DNA of 64,000 bases from Phoronis australis (Eukaryota > Phoronida > Phoronidae): contig NMRA01000625.1 of the NCBI GenBank assembly GCA_002633005.1, forward strand, positions 124,001 to 188,000, read 5' to 3'. Made by a program: the position numbers and the translations under genes. Positions 1 to 15,003 of the stretch are shown in pieces (positions within the stretch are counted from its first letter, which is position 1; every line of letters starts with the position of its first letter). A model generated the notes under the pieces. That model was given only the letters and a program-made list of their open reading frames with translations, was not told where the DNA came from and did not search any database.

Positions 1-364
1 TTTAAATGTATGTAGTGTTTTAAAAGCACTTCAGATCTACTATAGAAACAAGCAAACAGAATTTCACTTGACCACCATATTGTGTCGTGTTTTTACAATA
101 TCTTTGGGAAGTAAAGTCATTTTCAACAAAGCTTTGCCATATTCAGGTGAGAAAACGACCACTTCTTACTCAAACGGTTTCACTGGCTCATGTGCATTCT
201 AATAGTACTGAACGTGAGTCCAAAAATTGGTGAAGGCATTTACGTGAGTGAATAGAGCATTAAGGTAAACATCCATCCCTGATTATGTTTTAACACCTAT
301 TTGATGCCAAGGCTGATTGTTTAATTTCCCAATCTATAGGGTTGATGCGTCAATGCTTTGGGGA

Positions 365-896
365 GTTGCAGTCAGTATGAATGGTTAACTCCGGTCCTGG
401 ATCGCAGTTAACAGCTCCAGTTAACATCGCAGTTAACAGGTGGATTTAATAGCGCAGCGTTGACGCTTCAGTGCAGTATGAACGCTTAACTCCTGTCCTG
501 GATCGCAGTTAACAGCTCCAGTTAACATCGCAGTTAACAGGTGGATTTAATAGCGCAGCGTTGACGCTTCAGTGCAGTATGAACGCTTAACTCCTGTCCT
601 GGATCGCAGTTAACAGCTCCAGTTAACATCGCAGTTAACAGGTGGATTTAATAGCGCAGCGTTGACGCTTCAGTGCAGTATGAACGCTTAACTCCTGTCC
701 TGGATCGCAGTTAACAGCTCCAGTTAACATCGCAGTTAACAGGTGGATTTAATAGCGCAGCGTTGACGCTTCAGTGCAGTATGAACGCTTAACTCCTGTC
801 CTGGATCGCAGTTAACAGCTCCAGTTAACATCGCAGTTAACAGGTGGATTTAATAGCGCAGCGTTGACGCTTCAGTGCAGTATGAACGCTTAACTT
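365..896. repeat. 101-bp tandem satellite, about five copies
   Basis: GTGCAGTATG recurs at 471, 572, 673, 774 and 875, an exact 101-base period, and the central units look identical. Each unit contains three CAGTTAAC strings. A diverged leading unit starts near 365 and a related degenerate unit appears at about 1140-1215, also ending in CAGTATGAA, so the array may be the core of a larger element spanning about 365-1220. Confidence 0.95.
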
Positions 897-3800
897 CCGA
901 CCAATCGATGTTATCGCCAGGGTGCCACTGTTATCGTCAACAGTTACAGGGTAGTGCAGTCACCAATAGCTACTTATATTTTGCTCTAATAATGACCAAT
1001 CGATTTAAAAACAAGTTTAATGTCACTTAGCACATGTAAATGTTTCCATATTGAAACATCGAAAAACATCTTAGCATGCAGCGCTACCTTGCGATAACTT
1101 CGATGACGACAGCGGCACCAACCGCTTACTTTGATGTTCATTAACTACTGAAACCAGTATGAATGATCCAGCTAACTGCGCTGTTTACGTCGACGCTCCG
1201 CTCAGACAGTATGAAAGGGCCTTATGTGTCTAGATGAGTATAGAAATTGGGAGTCAGTTGCTTAAATTGTATACATATTCAATGTTAATCTTCAACAAGA
1301 CTGTGTAACCCAGGGAAAGGCAAACACAAACACAAACTCAGTTGTAATAATGTAACTGCATAAAAACACACAATACCTGTCAATGTCCATTCCTCTATTA
1401 ATTTTGANGACATAATCAAACTGTGCTCATCCTTGAAATTCAATCTTTATTCAAATGGCAGCAGTGTATCCTACCAGTAGTCAAATGAACTAATTCTAAA
1501 GTGATCTGCTTCACTTTTGCCCTGCAGCCATCCAGTGTGGCTGGGGAAGAATGAACCAAAATAGCCCAGCTTGTTATCAAATTAAACATCAGCTGACCAC
1601 AAAATGGACTTCCATTAACAATGTTCTTTTATTGGAACCACTGATTCATTTCCTAGAGATTTTTCACAGATTACTGGACACTGGCAAAACAGACCCTCAA
1701 CCTCTTAAATAGCTGTGTTGAGTTGTGTTACTACATGAAAGTATACTATTTTATTTAAAAATCATTAGAACTTAAAATCAGGTGGCGATACATGAGTTGA
1801 GTGACCCAAGAACTGCAAAACAGCATGTCGAAGAAAAAAACAACACTTTGTGAATCCACTAAAGAATAGATTAGCGAAGAGACAATTTATTGCCATTCTT
1901 TTTTTCTTCTGAAAATACTGTACTTGGTAACATGTGGAGATAACTCTAATCAGCTTTCCCTAAAAACCTTCGTGTTGGCTCATGAAGTACATAAATCAGC
2001 TGCTTCCATTACCTAGGGACTGCCTTAATATGAACTTTTTAAAAACAAAAACAAGAACATGTTACACCCAAAATATTTGTGGCGTTTTCATTGTTTTAAT
2101 AAAGTCATGCTGATGTCCATCAATGTCTTTTTAATGATGAACTAAAGGTGGTGTTTTCCACTACCTGTTTTAACGTGTCGCTGCGACCTGTTTAGCAGCA
2201 CTTACGACACGTTTGTATGGCCAGCGACTTGTTTAAAAAATATAGCGACCAGTTTGGAAACGGCATCGCCATCATTCAATGTTCTCCACAGACTGTTATG
2301 AACAATCACCCGTCATATTCGTAAGTTATATTATTGCATACCCTCTAGGATCTGCACCAATAGATACACGACAGTTCAAAAAAATAGTTTGAACTCAAGT
2401 ATTACAGCTGACAGGTAAGGGGCATCACCAGGGCCTGCCCGACTGGCGTGGAGTCCTACACCCAATTGTCCCACAACACACTGACTATGAGCTCATAGGG
2501 TAGGCATTTCCTGCTATCTCTTCACAACACAGCAGTCTGCTGAGGTTCATGATCCTCTGATAACATGGCCTATAGTGTAAACATTCAACTTCACAGCCAT
2601 TACCAGGGAGCAAAAGCCAGTGTTCTCTGCATTCTTGGTTTTCTAACATACCGTCTCTAAGCACTTCTAACTAGGACAGTACAAAGTGCTTCTGCAGTAC
2701 TCTCATCAATGATGGCTTGTGGTTGAAACAGGCTTTCACCTAGCACCACGTGCACTTGAGAACAATTTATAACAAATTTAAGTGCCCAAATACCATTTTT
2801 CATACCAACCAATGGTTTGATTGCAATACCATAATGACAATTTCAACATAGCCTCCATCAAATTGCATCCAACTTTGTGCAACATAAAAATATGCACAGC
2901 ACCAAACTACAGTTAAGGGCCAACAACCTCTGCCTATTGCCCAACTCTTCCATCTTTTGTGTTCAGGAAATGTTCGATGCGTGGGTCATGAAAGTCATCA
3001 CAAGATGGCGCTTCAAAAACATGATGCAGGCGTTTGAAGTATCATTAATATGGTCACTCGGATAATAAAAAATGAAATGTTCATTGTTATAAACATTTGA
3101 AAGAGTGTTATCAAATGATACCACAATACGTAGTACCATTGTTGACAGCGACACTATGACACTGCATCAAAGCTTCGATGCTCAACTGTTGCAAAAATTC
3201 TCCACTTTTTCACACAAAAATAATTGTCAAAATTGACATCAAGGCGTATTCCCTTGTTGTACATACAGGGAACTTATATCTAGTGGGGCCCCGCGTAACA
3301 TCTTATTTTTCTGACGAAGAATTTGACAAAATAAAATTTCACTTAAAATTTCACTTGACGGCCATATCGAGCGGTAAACAGTTGAAGAATCATCATAAAC
3401 GCTAGACGTACTCAAAGCTACGTTGACATCTAGCTTGGATCTAAGACTTAAGGTTAACCATTTGTACCAGACAATTAACATTTCTTCATTAGTGGTGATT
3501 TTTTGTTAATGGTAATGAGTTTATAAACACGTATAATTGAGTAACTTGATTTGAATCACTCATCAGTTGAGTTCAAGAAGCAAGAATGGTCGTTTTAATA
3601 TCAAGATCAACACTTCTTAACCAGGACTGTTATTTTACTTGTACACTATGGAATGCACCTTCTTTGAACACGATACAGTTTGTTTTCTGTTTTTTGACTT
3701 TTGTTTCCCCACCTTCAACCATTCAGTTACCCCACCAACTGGAAACTCAGTCACATACCTCCACAGCACTGGGGCATTTAGAGGAGAAATCAGGCATAAA

Positions 3801-4959
3801 TAGGAACAGAGGACAAACAGAGGCCTCTCAACTGGCCAACAAAGAAAGGGAGGGAAATATTTGTTGTCATTTCACCAGCACTGTTCTTAACCCAACCCAA
3901 ATAGGGTGGAATTCTATGATGGCTGTTGAAAGACTAAACACAACTACGAAACATGTTGAGATGGAGCAGAACAGACAAAGAGGTCTACTTTCCTGGCTTT
4001 TCCTGGCATCAGCTAAAAACAAACCCATGATATATTTCTACACCAGATGTTTCCATGTGAACATTTGCACTAGAACCATTGCAGTGATTTTCACCGGCGA
4101 CAGAAATTTCATTTTTCCTAAGAATTTACAGCACCAAATTAAAACTTTACCACGTTCAAGTTGTGTACATCTACGGTCACACAAAATTTCGAAAGCTTCT
4201 GTGCACTCACAACAATGTAAGAAGACCTTGCAAGTGAGAAAATGGTAGTTTTGGCAATTTAAGTTTGTCTGCAACTGGTGAGATTGTATTGCCTTGTCAC
4301 TATGAAACCTGACCAGTCCACTAAAGCCAAAAGAATGTTCAGCTACAACCAAGTTTTCAAATTTATTAGCCAATTTAGAGAACCTGCGCCACATTTGTTT
4401 CATTGAAGTTTTTGGGGTATAACCTTTCTAACCTAGTATGTTACATGACCGGTGACGGGCACTCAGAGCTAGTTTTGGTCACAAACATAAGTTTTGATTA
4501 GTTATTTTCTTTGTCAGAATCTGAATTCTACAAATATTTCTGCAGAAGACAAAATAAGGCGTGGCCACCAACACAATTTTAATGTGCAAGTTAAGAGTTG
4601 TCCCCAGTAAAGTTGTGTAATCACAGTGGGTCTGTGAAGAGTTTATGCACCAGTGAGGCAGGGCGTTGCTCTTAAAATTATTACTGCAGGATTGAAATGG
4701 ATTTTAAAGCTGTCATATGTGAGGAACATTTCAGGGTGGGCATACTCACACCTGCTGGTCACGAAAATTCTGTGCACATGGGTTTCCTGGCTAACAAAAC
4801 TTGATAGATCAGTTGTAAAACCTCGACTCCTCAGCAAGGAATATCAAGCGTTGGAACACTGACACAGAAAGGAACTGTTGTCAGCCGAGAGGTCCAAGTT
4901 ATACCTGAGTGTTCATCAAATGTATTATTAGCCAAAAATTTTTCTTGTTTCTTCCTTCG

Positions 4960-5400
4960 CATGCTACAAGTAACATTCCTCAAGCCATCGACATGAAATT
5001 CATTAACATTCATCTTGTTAATAGCTCGAGGTCTACAGTTTTAGGTTGGAATCAGACACAAGATGGCACTGCGGCAGCCATTTTTCAATATTTCGCTTTA
5101 CAGACCCATATAAGTCCACAGTCATTGCAGGGATTTTTCTGAATTTGATACAGGGATAAATCTTGTCGAGCGCTATCTGCAGTGTGCCATCCAGTTCTCG
5201 TTCCGATCTACTGTTATTCTAAGGTTTATTGGTTACTGACTGTTCTTTTATTGACTACGGTAATTCCTCGCTGCTCTTTTGTTGGTCTATCATTCTAGTG
5301 ATTACAAGTAACGTTTCTTAGTTATTGGCTTGACACAAAATTCATACACGACAATCATGAATACTCGAGACCTACTGCTTTAGTCGATTGCTCCACCTTA
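4960..5400. repeat. Diverged local duplication
   Basis: The stretch around 4968-5045 (ACAAGTAACATTCCT, later AAATTCAT and CTCGAGGTCTAC) is echoed at about 5305-5385 (ACAAGTAACGTTTCT, AAATTCAT, CTCGAGACCTAC). Base changes and small gaps make it an old duplication. Confidence 0.4.
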
Positions 5401-8400
5401 GCCAACATGGGCATTCTAATGCAATTCCTAAAACTTCTGTCATAATCACGCCCCTTTTGTCTCGAATAAGGCGCATAGCATTCAGATTGTAATACATTGA
5501 CAAATCAGGGCAAATGATCAACCACTATTCCCTCAGTCCTTCACTGTTCAAATAATACCAGCAAAATACAGGCCCCTATTTATGTCTTAAATCAGCCACC
5601 TTGGATGATTACAACTAATTACTATGAGTAGTGACATTTCATACCAGTACCATCAGCACATAAATTAGACAGCCTACTGATACAAAACAGACAAGAAACC
5701 ATCTCAGTTACAAATAGCCTGCATAGAAAATGATAGGCAGAGAAGCCGGGTTTTAGGGAAGAATGGTTTTTAATATTGAACAAGAACTCAAAAACAACAA
5801 GCCATACAACACATGGTTCAGCAGCACAATGTGCAGCACATATGTGCACCATAAGGCACCAGCTCGCACAACCTAACCTCAAGCTGAGTTTCCAATGGAA
5901 TCTCAAAGAATTGCAATCAAGACAAAGAAACTGAATTTTGCCCTGCGCGCCATCCAGGAATGCTGGACATGCAATAATAGCGCTTCTGGACTCGAATGAC
6001 CACTCTAGCTCGGCTGTCGTATGATACGCAAAAAGGTAGCTGAAATAATTTAATTTCAACCCGAATTCCTTGAAAATAATTCAAGACCCTGAAAACTATT
6101 GTCTTGATCAAGTGGAGATACATAATCTATGTATAAAGAACTCTGCTCAGCCGTGGTAACGCATGCTAACTCATTCTTACATGTGGAACAAAAGTCACGG
6201 GATGAGTTGATCTAATTTAGTTGCACTTACAAGACATTAGATTGCAAACTGAACCTGCAGTAGCCATTTACATGAAGACTGTCTGCACATGTTCGCATAA
6301 AGAAAAGTGAACGTCCAAATCTCGTGGTACGCCAGCAGATCACCAGTATATACGCTTTTGAGATGGCGAAACAAAGATGATCCTTTTCACCTTCCCCGGT
6401 TCCCCCAGTTTGTGTTGTTCACACTGGATCGATTAATCCAGTGCAGCTTGCTTAACCTTTCAAACCGGTGTCAAAAATGTCCATCTCGGTGTCGACTCAC
6501 TCCATGTCAGTTGTTACACACACTTGCTCCTGATCAGCAAGTTCCGTGTCAATTGTACCTCGTGTAAATATGGCTTTAGAATTTTATACCTCTAAAAGTA
6601 CAGCAGTCACAAATGATACTTTTAGAAAAAGGCGACATTTCATTATACACTTAAAACAAACGTCCACAAAGGCATCCCATAGGCATAACATTGCGATCAA
6701 TCACATGCGATCACCATAGGTGAAGAGAGCCTAACTAAGAAAAATCCCGTCGTTGGACTGTAGACTTCTCACAATAAGAAGGCAGATCTGCCGCCTGATT
6801 TGTTGTCGGCCAACATTAGAAAGCAGATCAGAAATCTAGACAGACGTTCACACATGAACTTTTTTCAGACTGCGCTTTAGACATCCAATCGTACATCATG
6901 TGAATGCTGTATAAGACTGCATGGACTAAAAACACACGCACAGCTCAAAACAGGCACAAAAACTAGAAATAACCACTTGCGCCTACACAGGATGCTCAGG
7001 TATATGTGTTTGAATGCAACAAATTTAGCAAAAAATTCTGTGTAAAAGTGCAAAAATTATATCGGATTTAGGCTCATGGGCTTCGTAAAGCATACATAGG
7101 ACGAAAATCCAGTTGCGTTAATGATAACTCAGGAAACAGTGCTCAAAGGATTTTTCAACACCTTATTCTGTTTCCTATGTGTAACCTATGCTTGGAATTC
7201 TGAACATGAAGTTAAGTAGCATAACAAATAATTTACATAACATGCATTCTGAGGTAATGCAGTCAATTGACAGACAAGTCTAAACCTTTCATGTCCATAA
7301 ATTCAATACATACTTTTTGGCACAAATTTCGCATGCCTGGGAGTGGGAGAAAACTCAAGGTGACATTAGCAAAGTGACGCCACCAGGAGGTGCCACAGGT
7401 AGCGCGACCACATTCACAATGATCAAGTCGGCGAATACCTTAGTGGCCTACTACATTCCGTTTTGGTTTGATAACAGAAACTGAATCGATGTATTACAAT
7501 GCGTGGTGTATATATCCATGAACTATATTGATTAACTTATAAAAAGTCCATAAGTTGATCATTGCATTATAATAATATGTCAGTCGTGTTACCATCTATT
7601 GTCCTTGAGATAAAAATGACTGTCTCTAATTTCACGCTCTTTCTGGGCTGAAGTTTCTCCAGTCATGTCCACACTGTACACTATGAGGTACCCTAGAACA
7701 ATTTGGCTAAGAGCAAGATGACCCCAGTCAGCAAAGGATCCACACTACACTTATAATATAATTGGATGTGAATGAAATCAATGTGCCCTGCCCCCACGAT
7801 GTCTAGCCAAACTCAGGCACTTCACACAGAGGGCTCTAATTTGAACGAACTCTGATTACAGGTTGGTAGTTGAATGAACATTTAAGTCTTGGGAGAACAT
7901 TGCCCTGACAAGCAGCGATAAGGCTTTAATTGAAATATCAAATTCAGGATTTCAACTGCCAGGAATAACTTGACCAGCCTGATAAATCCTGGGGGACAAA
8001 ATACACAGCCAGACAGCGACATACCACACCAATTTCAGAACCTGATATTGGATTGTTAGACCTCTGTGTGGACTCAAATTTCCAGCTAAACATTTAAAAT
8101 ATTCACCCCTGTTAAATTGGAAATAGGGAACCTGTCACGAAAAACACTGAGTCCACTCGGGACAGGACTGTATTACAAACTCTTTCCAAACGAAAAACTT
8201 GAATTGCGTGAAAACAAGAGCATGCATACAATTCCATGCAACAACCATTGAGTCCATATAAGCTATATTACAATATTATTACAATGTCTTCACAGCATTT
8301 CCATTAATGAATCGAAAACAAGTCGAGGAGGAACTAAAAGCAAAACAATAACTGACTTGTTCAGCATGTTTCGTTTCATATCAGCAAGTAAGTTACGGTA

Positions 8401-11400
8401 TGCAGTGTACATGCCAGGTCAATGGCACAGACTTAGCATTCCAAAACAGAGTATTGCTGAAAAAACGGCCAGAGTCATTCCCTACCGGACTGCAGTCCGC
8501 ACATTCTGCCCACAGATGGTCTCTTCAGATTCCGAGCTTCAGATCAGGGAAGTCCACATCTCACTGGTTCTCAAAAAACCAGGCCAAATTCCTCCAGCCA
8601 CAGTATCCCATCAACAAAATTGGTGCCAGAGTTCACATAGACACCAGCAACACAGCACACTCAGGCATACTCTGGTAAAGTTATTATGATAATTGGAGGC
8701 ATGAGGCCAAGGCAGTAGATAGTGTGAATATTATGCCAGCAAAGTGTTGCCATGGAAATATGAAGGTGAAAAATTCCCACCGACTTCACCTGGTTAATTT
8801 GGCCTCCCTACGCACACCCGAGGAGATTTTTACATGGGCTTGTGCAACAACAAACTGGTCTCATAGTTAGGAACACTACTCAGGCGAGTGGTCTTACAGC
8901 CAGTACCATGAAGAGTGATATACACAAGTGTAACAAAATAAATAATTGTTCTCGAATGATCAAACCAGAACTCCCAAAAGTACCAAAATTATACAGACAC
9001 CAACCAGTCGCTGTAGAAATCGATCAAAAGCAACCAATTAACCAATTAAGGTTTTGTTTTTCAAGCTGTGTTGTCTGAATCCAAAAAATGTTCAAGCATA
9101 TTTAATAACGGTAATGACTGCATTTTATCAAAGAAAATTTCCTTATTCAACAAAAAGTACATACACCTGAGCTGGGAGGCAGAACTACCAATGGTGCACT
9201 CAGAAGAGGAATTTGCTTAAACGAATATCAATTTCAGCAGAAAAGTTTATTTTTCAGGAAAATTCGTGATATTCACAAAACGATTTTAGAATTTGATAGT
9301 TGGATCTCAAAAAGACAGTGGCCTGAAATCAATCATAGAGAAATGTCTTAAGACATTTCAAAGACCAAGATAAGCAAGAAGACAACTAAGACATTTCAAA
9401 GACATCCTCAAGATAAGCACAAAAGCCTAAATCCAAAAATCACAAAGACCAGGTGCTTCAATGTTGAACCAAAGTTGTCATTGGGGATTTAATGGCTGAG
9501 ACAAATGAGTTGAAAACTGTCTCCAAAACCTGTTTGCATAGGATAGAGTTTCACCTGCCTAGACCTTGGCATGTCAACCTGATTTGGAATTAAGTCAGAT
9601 ATCAACAGTGACTTGGACACAAAAGCAGCTAACAATAGGTCCAAGATTAAAATATGACTTTGGCTGCTTAGTGTTTTTAGAAGAGATCAACTATACACAG
9701 GGCTGTGAACTGGGGACAATGTTATCAATCTTGGAAGCATGGCAGGTTGCTATTTCATTGAATTTATCAAACAACTTGCCAATACAGGGACAAAGAAAAC
9801 AGGAATTATGAAAACATTTTTGACCAGGACAGAAAATACATTTCTGCCAATTAAATTACTTCTGATTAAATAAATTCAATTGCATCTTAGCACAGGTGCT
9901 GTAATATTAGAGAAAGGGCCCTCCCTAACAAACAACCCATACTTTTCTCTCCTATGAACCAGTTTCTTAATGAACAGTGCTCTTTTGTGCAATTGCGTTC
10001 ATAACAATTGAGAGCAAAATATCAACTCGCCAAATGGGATCTGGCAAAATTCCCAGTTTGCCAAATTTCATATGAGCTCGCCAACACATTAGGAGGCCCC
10101 GTATGCGACAGTGCCGGCCCATCTCATTTTTGTTGAATGGAAAACAGGGCCTTCATACGGCATCTGTCAGATTCATAGGAGTTTGAAATTTGCAACTTGT
10201 GTGGCACTTGAAGAATCATTTCTTCAGCAAGTGACTTTTGGAAACTATACATTAATAACTACTTTTCAAAGTTGACATTTTCATACCTGTAGCTTTTGAA
10301 ATCTAATGAAAATTAAAGAAAGGAGTGTGTATACATGTATATGCATATAGCTAAATAAGACCTTCTATCTAGGATCTAGCTATTTAAACACCAGCATTGC
10401 AAAATTTATTGGAGGTCTCCAACAGCCTTTCAAAACTTTCACAGCCATGTCTCATCATGGTAATAGGATAGCTCCTGTCAACCAAGGTTATTTATGAAAG
10501 ATAAACAAAGACCACTCCAGCTTGCCATAGCAATCTGTAGGCAGGTCATATAGAACAGCAATGACAGACATGTTCTTTGCCTGCCAAATGCATACAATAG
10601 CCCCCTTTGTTTTTTGAGCCTACACTGTACACTGTCCAATACGTGACCATTGAAAGTGCATTAGAGCTCAGGGTTGCGTTCCGAAAACGCAACATTTGCA
10701 TGAAGCAACACTAGTGTGATCACATGCTTTGCTTATAATGAATGGCGCTATCTCGCTCCGTCCTGCATGGTCTTGCTTTCACAAGTTTCTTGGATCTACA
10801 GAACGCAGACCTTGGTCTGCACACCTTTTCCATTAAAAGCAGGTTGACCAACTTGTAACCAAACTCAAACGATGTACAAAACTTGGCCTGTGCCATTTAC
10901 CCAACAAGCCAGCCAAATAAGCTGATTTTTCATATTTACGCGACTGCAAGTCAGTTGAATAAGTTTTGTTATTTACTTGAGATGCATCCACCGTCTTCGC
11001 TAGTCACCATTTATTGAAAAAACATACCTAAAATAAATAATCTGATTTTTGTTAATCGCCCAAAAAATTTTCCAAATTGTCAATGGTCAAGATAATGTCA
11101 CAGCCATCAGCTATATAAGCAGAACTGTGAAGTCCCTGACTGACTCAGACACAACCTTTTAACTATCCACCAGACAACTTCAGTGTTCTCATTGGTCACA
11201 ACATAAGGCCACAGCCTAGTGGGGAAAAATAAACTGGTTTTTGCTACATCCCAAACTAAACTGGTTTTTGTTGTAGTTTGCAGTGGCGGTATTTACAGGT
11301 AGGTGTATCTTCAACTTAATGTTTTTTTCTATTACCCAACGTATAAAAAGTCAGCTACAATCCTCTAAACCCCTAGAGTCCTGAAGACTATCAGAAACAA

Positions 11401-12892
11401 AACACGCAGAAATCCCGGCCCAGACTCACCACCGAAACTCCTCACACATAACGGAGCATCAGATTCTTCACCCAGACATGAATTAAGTAGCGATTCAAAT
11501 TTCAGCTCATGTTTTTAAGTCTCCTTCACTCGAACCACGTATTTGTCAATTCCATTTTTCAAATTCAAGTCACCTAAACCTGTGGGGATATTAGCATGGT
11601 ATCTAAGTATCTCTTCTAAAAACTTCTAAAAAACAACTGCTCATCAAAATCAACAGATGGCATGTCAAAAACAACAATTTTATTGTAAAAACAATTTATC
11701 AGCTATGATCTTTAAAAGCCTGTCCAGTAAATTGCAAAATTCGAGTGCCAAAACTCAAGTCTAACACCATGGCATCTCCCATTACATTACTGCACTGTCT
11801 CCTGTCCTGCAGAGACATCAGAGTTTGACTGCTAGTTTTAGGGATTTCTACAAGGTGGCCCAGCTGATTTGGACTCTCCATTCAATATTTGTTTGCATGT
11901 CGTGACCTCCAGCGATTATTCTCATCTAAATGGAGTTAACCCTTCCCATTGCAGGGGAACCATACAACTCCGCCGTTTCATCCATCTAGGAATTTCAGTG
12001 GCTGTTTATGTCTGGCAATTACGCTTTCTCAATGACTGAAACTCCGCAAAACACGTGACCTACGGCGTTAATGAAAAAGCAACAGTAGTTGGCCTACAAA
12101 GTTATGTCACATGTATTGTCCAATGAGACGGTTAATAATTTGTAGGGTAATTAGCAAATAACCCTTTAAGTACAGGTGAATGGCATTCTAATGACTACAG
12201 CACAAATGGACAATCCGTCAGTCGGGCTTGTTTTGCAATAATTTTGTCCACGGAAGAGCCGTCAGTAAAATTTCCGTTGATAATCCTAACCACTCAATGC
12301 TACTAACGTAAGAAATGCGTGAACCTACAGTGCGGTACTATCTTTTTTCTCCCAGCTATAGACTAAAATGATACAGAACTCAGGTAAGATAAGGAAAGCA
12401 GTAATACAACACCTGCAGTTAAAAACATAACGGTACTTAGTGGTGGGTCACATGACAGCTCAGACATGTTCCTGGATTCATGACAATACAAAACAACAAC
12501 CTCACTATCTCTTCCACACAGTCTTACAACAAAACAGACACTTCAAAACTGGGGCCAGTTTCACATTCCGAAATTCTGGTGTGACCTTTGGCCCTAGATG
12601 TTGCCACGGAAACAATTAAGGGAACAATGAACCCTGCCAGGCTATCTCCAACTGCCACATTGTCTAGATGACGTTTCTGAGCAGGCAGATAAGACAACTG
12701 GCCTACACAAAACAATAACTACAAAGCTCCAGAGTACAAGTTCAGTTCCCGTCATTACGTTCATTACATTTTTACTAGAGTACGCAACATAGTTAGTCTT
12801 TTAAGCTTTTACGATGACACTGTAACACTGGGTTTTCTGCTAAGGGTCATTCACTAGCCAAGAGCAGGAAAAAATATGTTAACCACAGAATA

Positions 12893-12980
12893 GACAATTT
12901 TAGCTGTTCCAAGTCAATTTGAAAGTGAATTCCCCGAAAAGACAATTTTAGCTGTTCCAAGTCAATTTGAAAGTGAATTC
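12893..12980. repeat. Two-copy direct repeat of 40 bp
   Basis: The 40 bases from GACAATTTTAGCTG to GAATTC at 12893-12932 recur exactly at 12941-12980, a period of 48 bases. It is a recent small duplication. Confidence 0.9.
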
Positions 12981-15003
12981 GAGACAAGGAAAATAAAAGT
13001 TGCCTTCTGGCTAGTTTTTGCTAAAGACATGACTAAATGAATGTTGTAATGAATGGAAATAAATAATCATAAAGTAAACTAAAGCATTTTCAGTATAAAA
13101 CACGCCTCAGTCGAACTTAGGCACACGTCTCCTCACCGGATCAGATCAACTCTGAGTATGTGCTCAGACATGTGCTGAGCATTGTAGATGAACGACAACG
13201 GAGTTCACGAAATAAACAGAACGTCTGTGAACCAAAGGCACTGTACTTGAAGTTTGTAAAAAAAAACATAAATTTCAAAGTGAATTACAGGTGAATTCTC
13301 ATTTAGTTATGACTCAAAAAATCTGGCGGCCTAATGGAGACATGGGATTTTTATAAAAACGACCATAATATCATCAGCGCCACCTGGTGAATTTCAAGTC
13401 GCCAATCGCCTTGAACAATAAAATCCGAAAGTGAAGAAACGTATTCAGATAAAGAGAAGTCATAAAGTGTCCAAAAATTTGCCAACTGAGTGACGAGAAA
13501 AATCGGTTCAAGCAATTATTTTTTTATTATGCTCTAGAGGACTTTAACTAGTATCTTTCGCTAAGTTTATCGGAGCATATAACAAACAGTTCATAATATT
13601 CAGGCCTTCTACATTCCTTCAAATCAAGCTGTGACATGAGGTAACCAGACACCCCCAGCCAACAAATCACCCTACAACATCATTAGCATCACACTGTATG
13701 TTTTTATTACAGTTGAGTCATCCATTGTTTGCTGCACACCACAAATACCAGATTTCATGGTACAGCCAGCAAAATTCAGTCTCCCCAGAATTATAAATTG
13801 CAAAAGACCACAACATATCATTGTATTCAACCCTACACTATAAGTAACACCACAGCCACTGCTGACAAACAACTGTTCCTTTGATACTGGGAGAATTGAA
13901 TAATGCAGTAAACTAAAGTCTGGGCTTTTGTTCAATCTGACTCACTGCAGTGACCTCATAATGGACAAATACATAATTAAATTATGATCTGAACACATCT
14001 GTTACTGAGAATGGAATTTGAAATGTGAATAAATATTATTGACATTACTCAGGACAGTTGTGGTGGTTTGCTGAACCGCCCTACTAGTACAGTTTGGCTA
14101 AAAAATGGTGAAATAATACATTTTCACACATACGTTCTGAAAGGCACGAACCAGCCAAGTCAAAGTAAGGGAGTCAGATCAGGATTATTGTTATTTTCCA
14201 AACAGGAAGACGATTTAATCCAGCCTTTACTTCAATATTTCCATCCGTATGTTACAGAAAACATCATATTTCAAAAAGTGGTACAAATGCGACCACTTAG
14301 TTCAGCATTGCTAGGGTAGACACCAATTGGCTACACTGTAAACAGCATGAACTTCGACACCAGTCCAAATCAACAAGTCTCTGAATTAAATCAATGTCTT
14401 CTTATTCAAGCCGGCACACTGCCAACCTCAATATTCTACAACTTCTGTTCTAGTGCAAGTCATTGTTTCATGAGGCCCACCAGTAGTCGCCCCATTCAAC
14501 TCAGATCTAGTTTCTCTGAAATTTTAAACACGACTCCTAAAAATCGACGACATATTTGAAAATTTGACAAACGCGATAGGTGCACCATGAAAATTTAAAT
14601 TACAAAACAGACAAGGTACACATATCACCAGTGATAAAGGTAACATTGAGACAGCTAAGGTATAATCCATGCGCCACTTAATTCAATATCTATCACAAAG
14701 GTAACTTAACAAGAGGCAGACAGGTCAAGGAAGCTTGCCTGAATAGTCGATGACTCATCGGGTAAGCCTCCCTCTGAACTTTTTAATTTGAACAAATAAT
14801 ATCAGACCATACTAAAAATGTCTGTAACCACGGAGGGCCTGTAACCATGGAGGGCGATGTCACAAGTTAGTTCACCAGAAAAGCATCACACATGCCAAGG
14901 GGCACACAAATTATGGTAGCCAATACAACTTTAATTGCACGACAACATAAACGTAACCACACATTTCATTCTCACTCAAACATTAAATACAACAAAAACT
15001 CAC

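Larger units (their letters stand above)
897..14999. other. Gene-free stretch, probably intron of the Ajuba-like gene
   Basis: It lies downstream of the pre-LIM exon donor. I looked on the minus strand for LIM-domain exons and saw none. It holds a few short tandem duplications and an unassigned 220-codon open frame at 3586-4248. A single N at 1408 marks a small gap. Confidence 0.5.

Noticed and set aside
1-15003. LIM-domain exons of the Ajuba-like gene
   Set aside because: I searched the minus strand for the YHPGCF, FQQTA and FAPKCA type strings and saw no match. They are assumed to lie outside the window.
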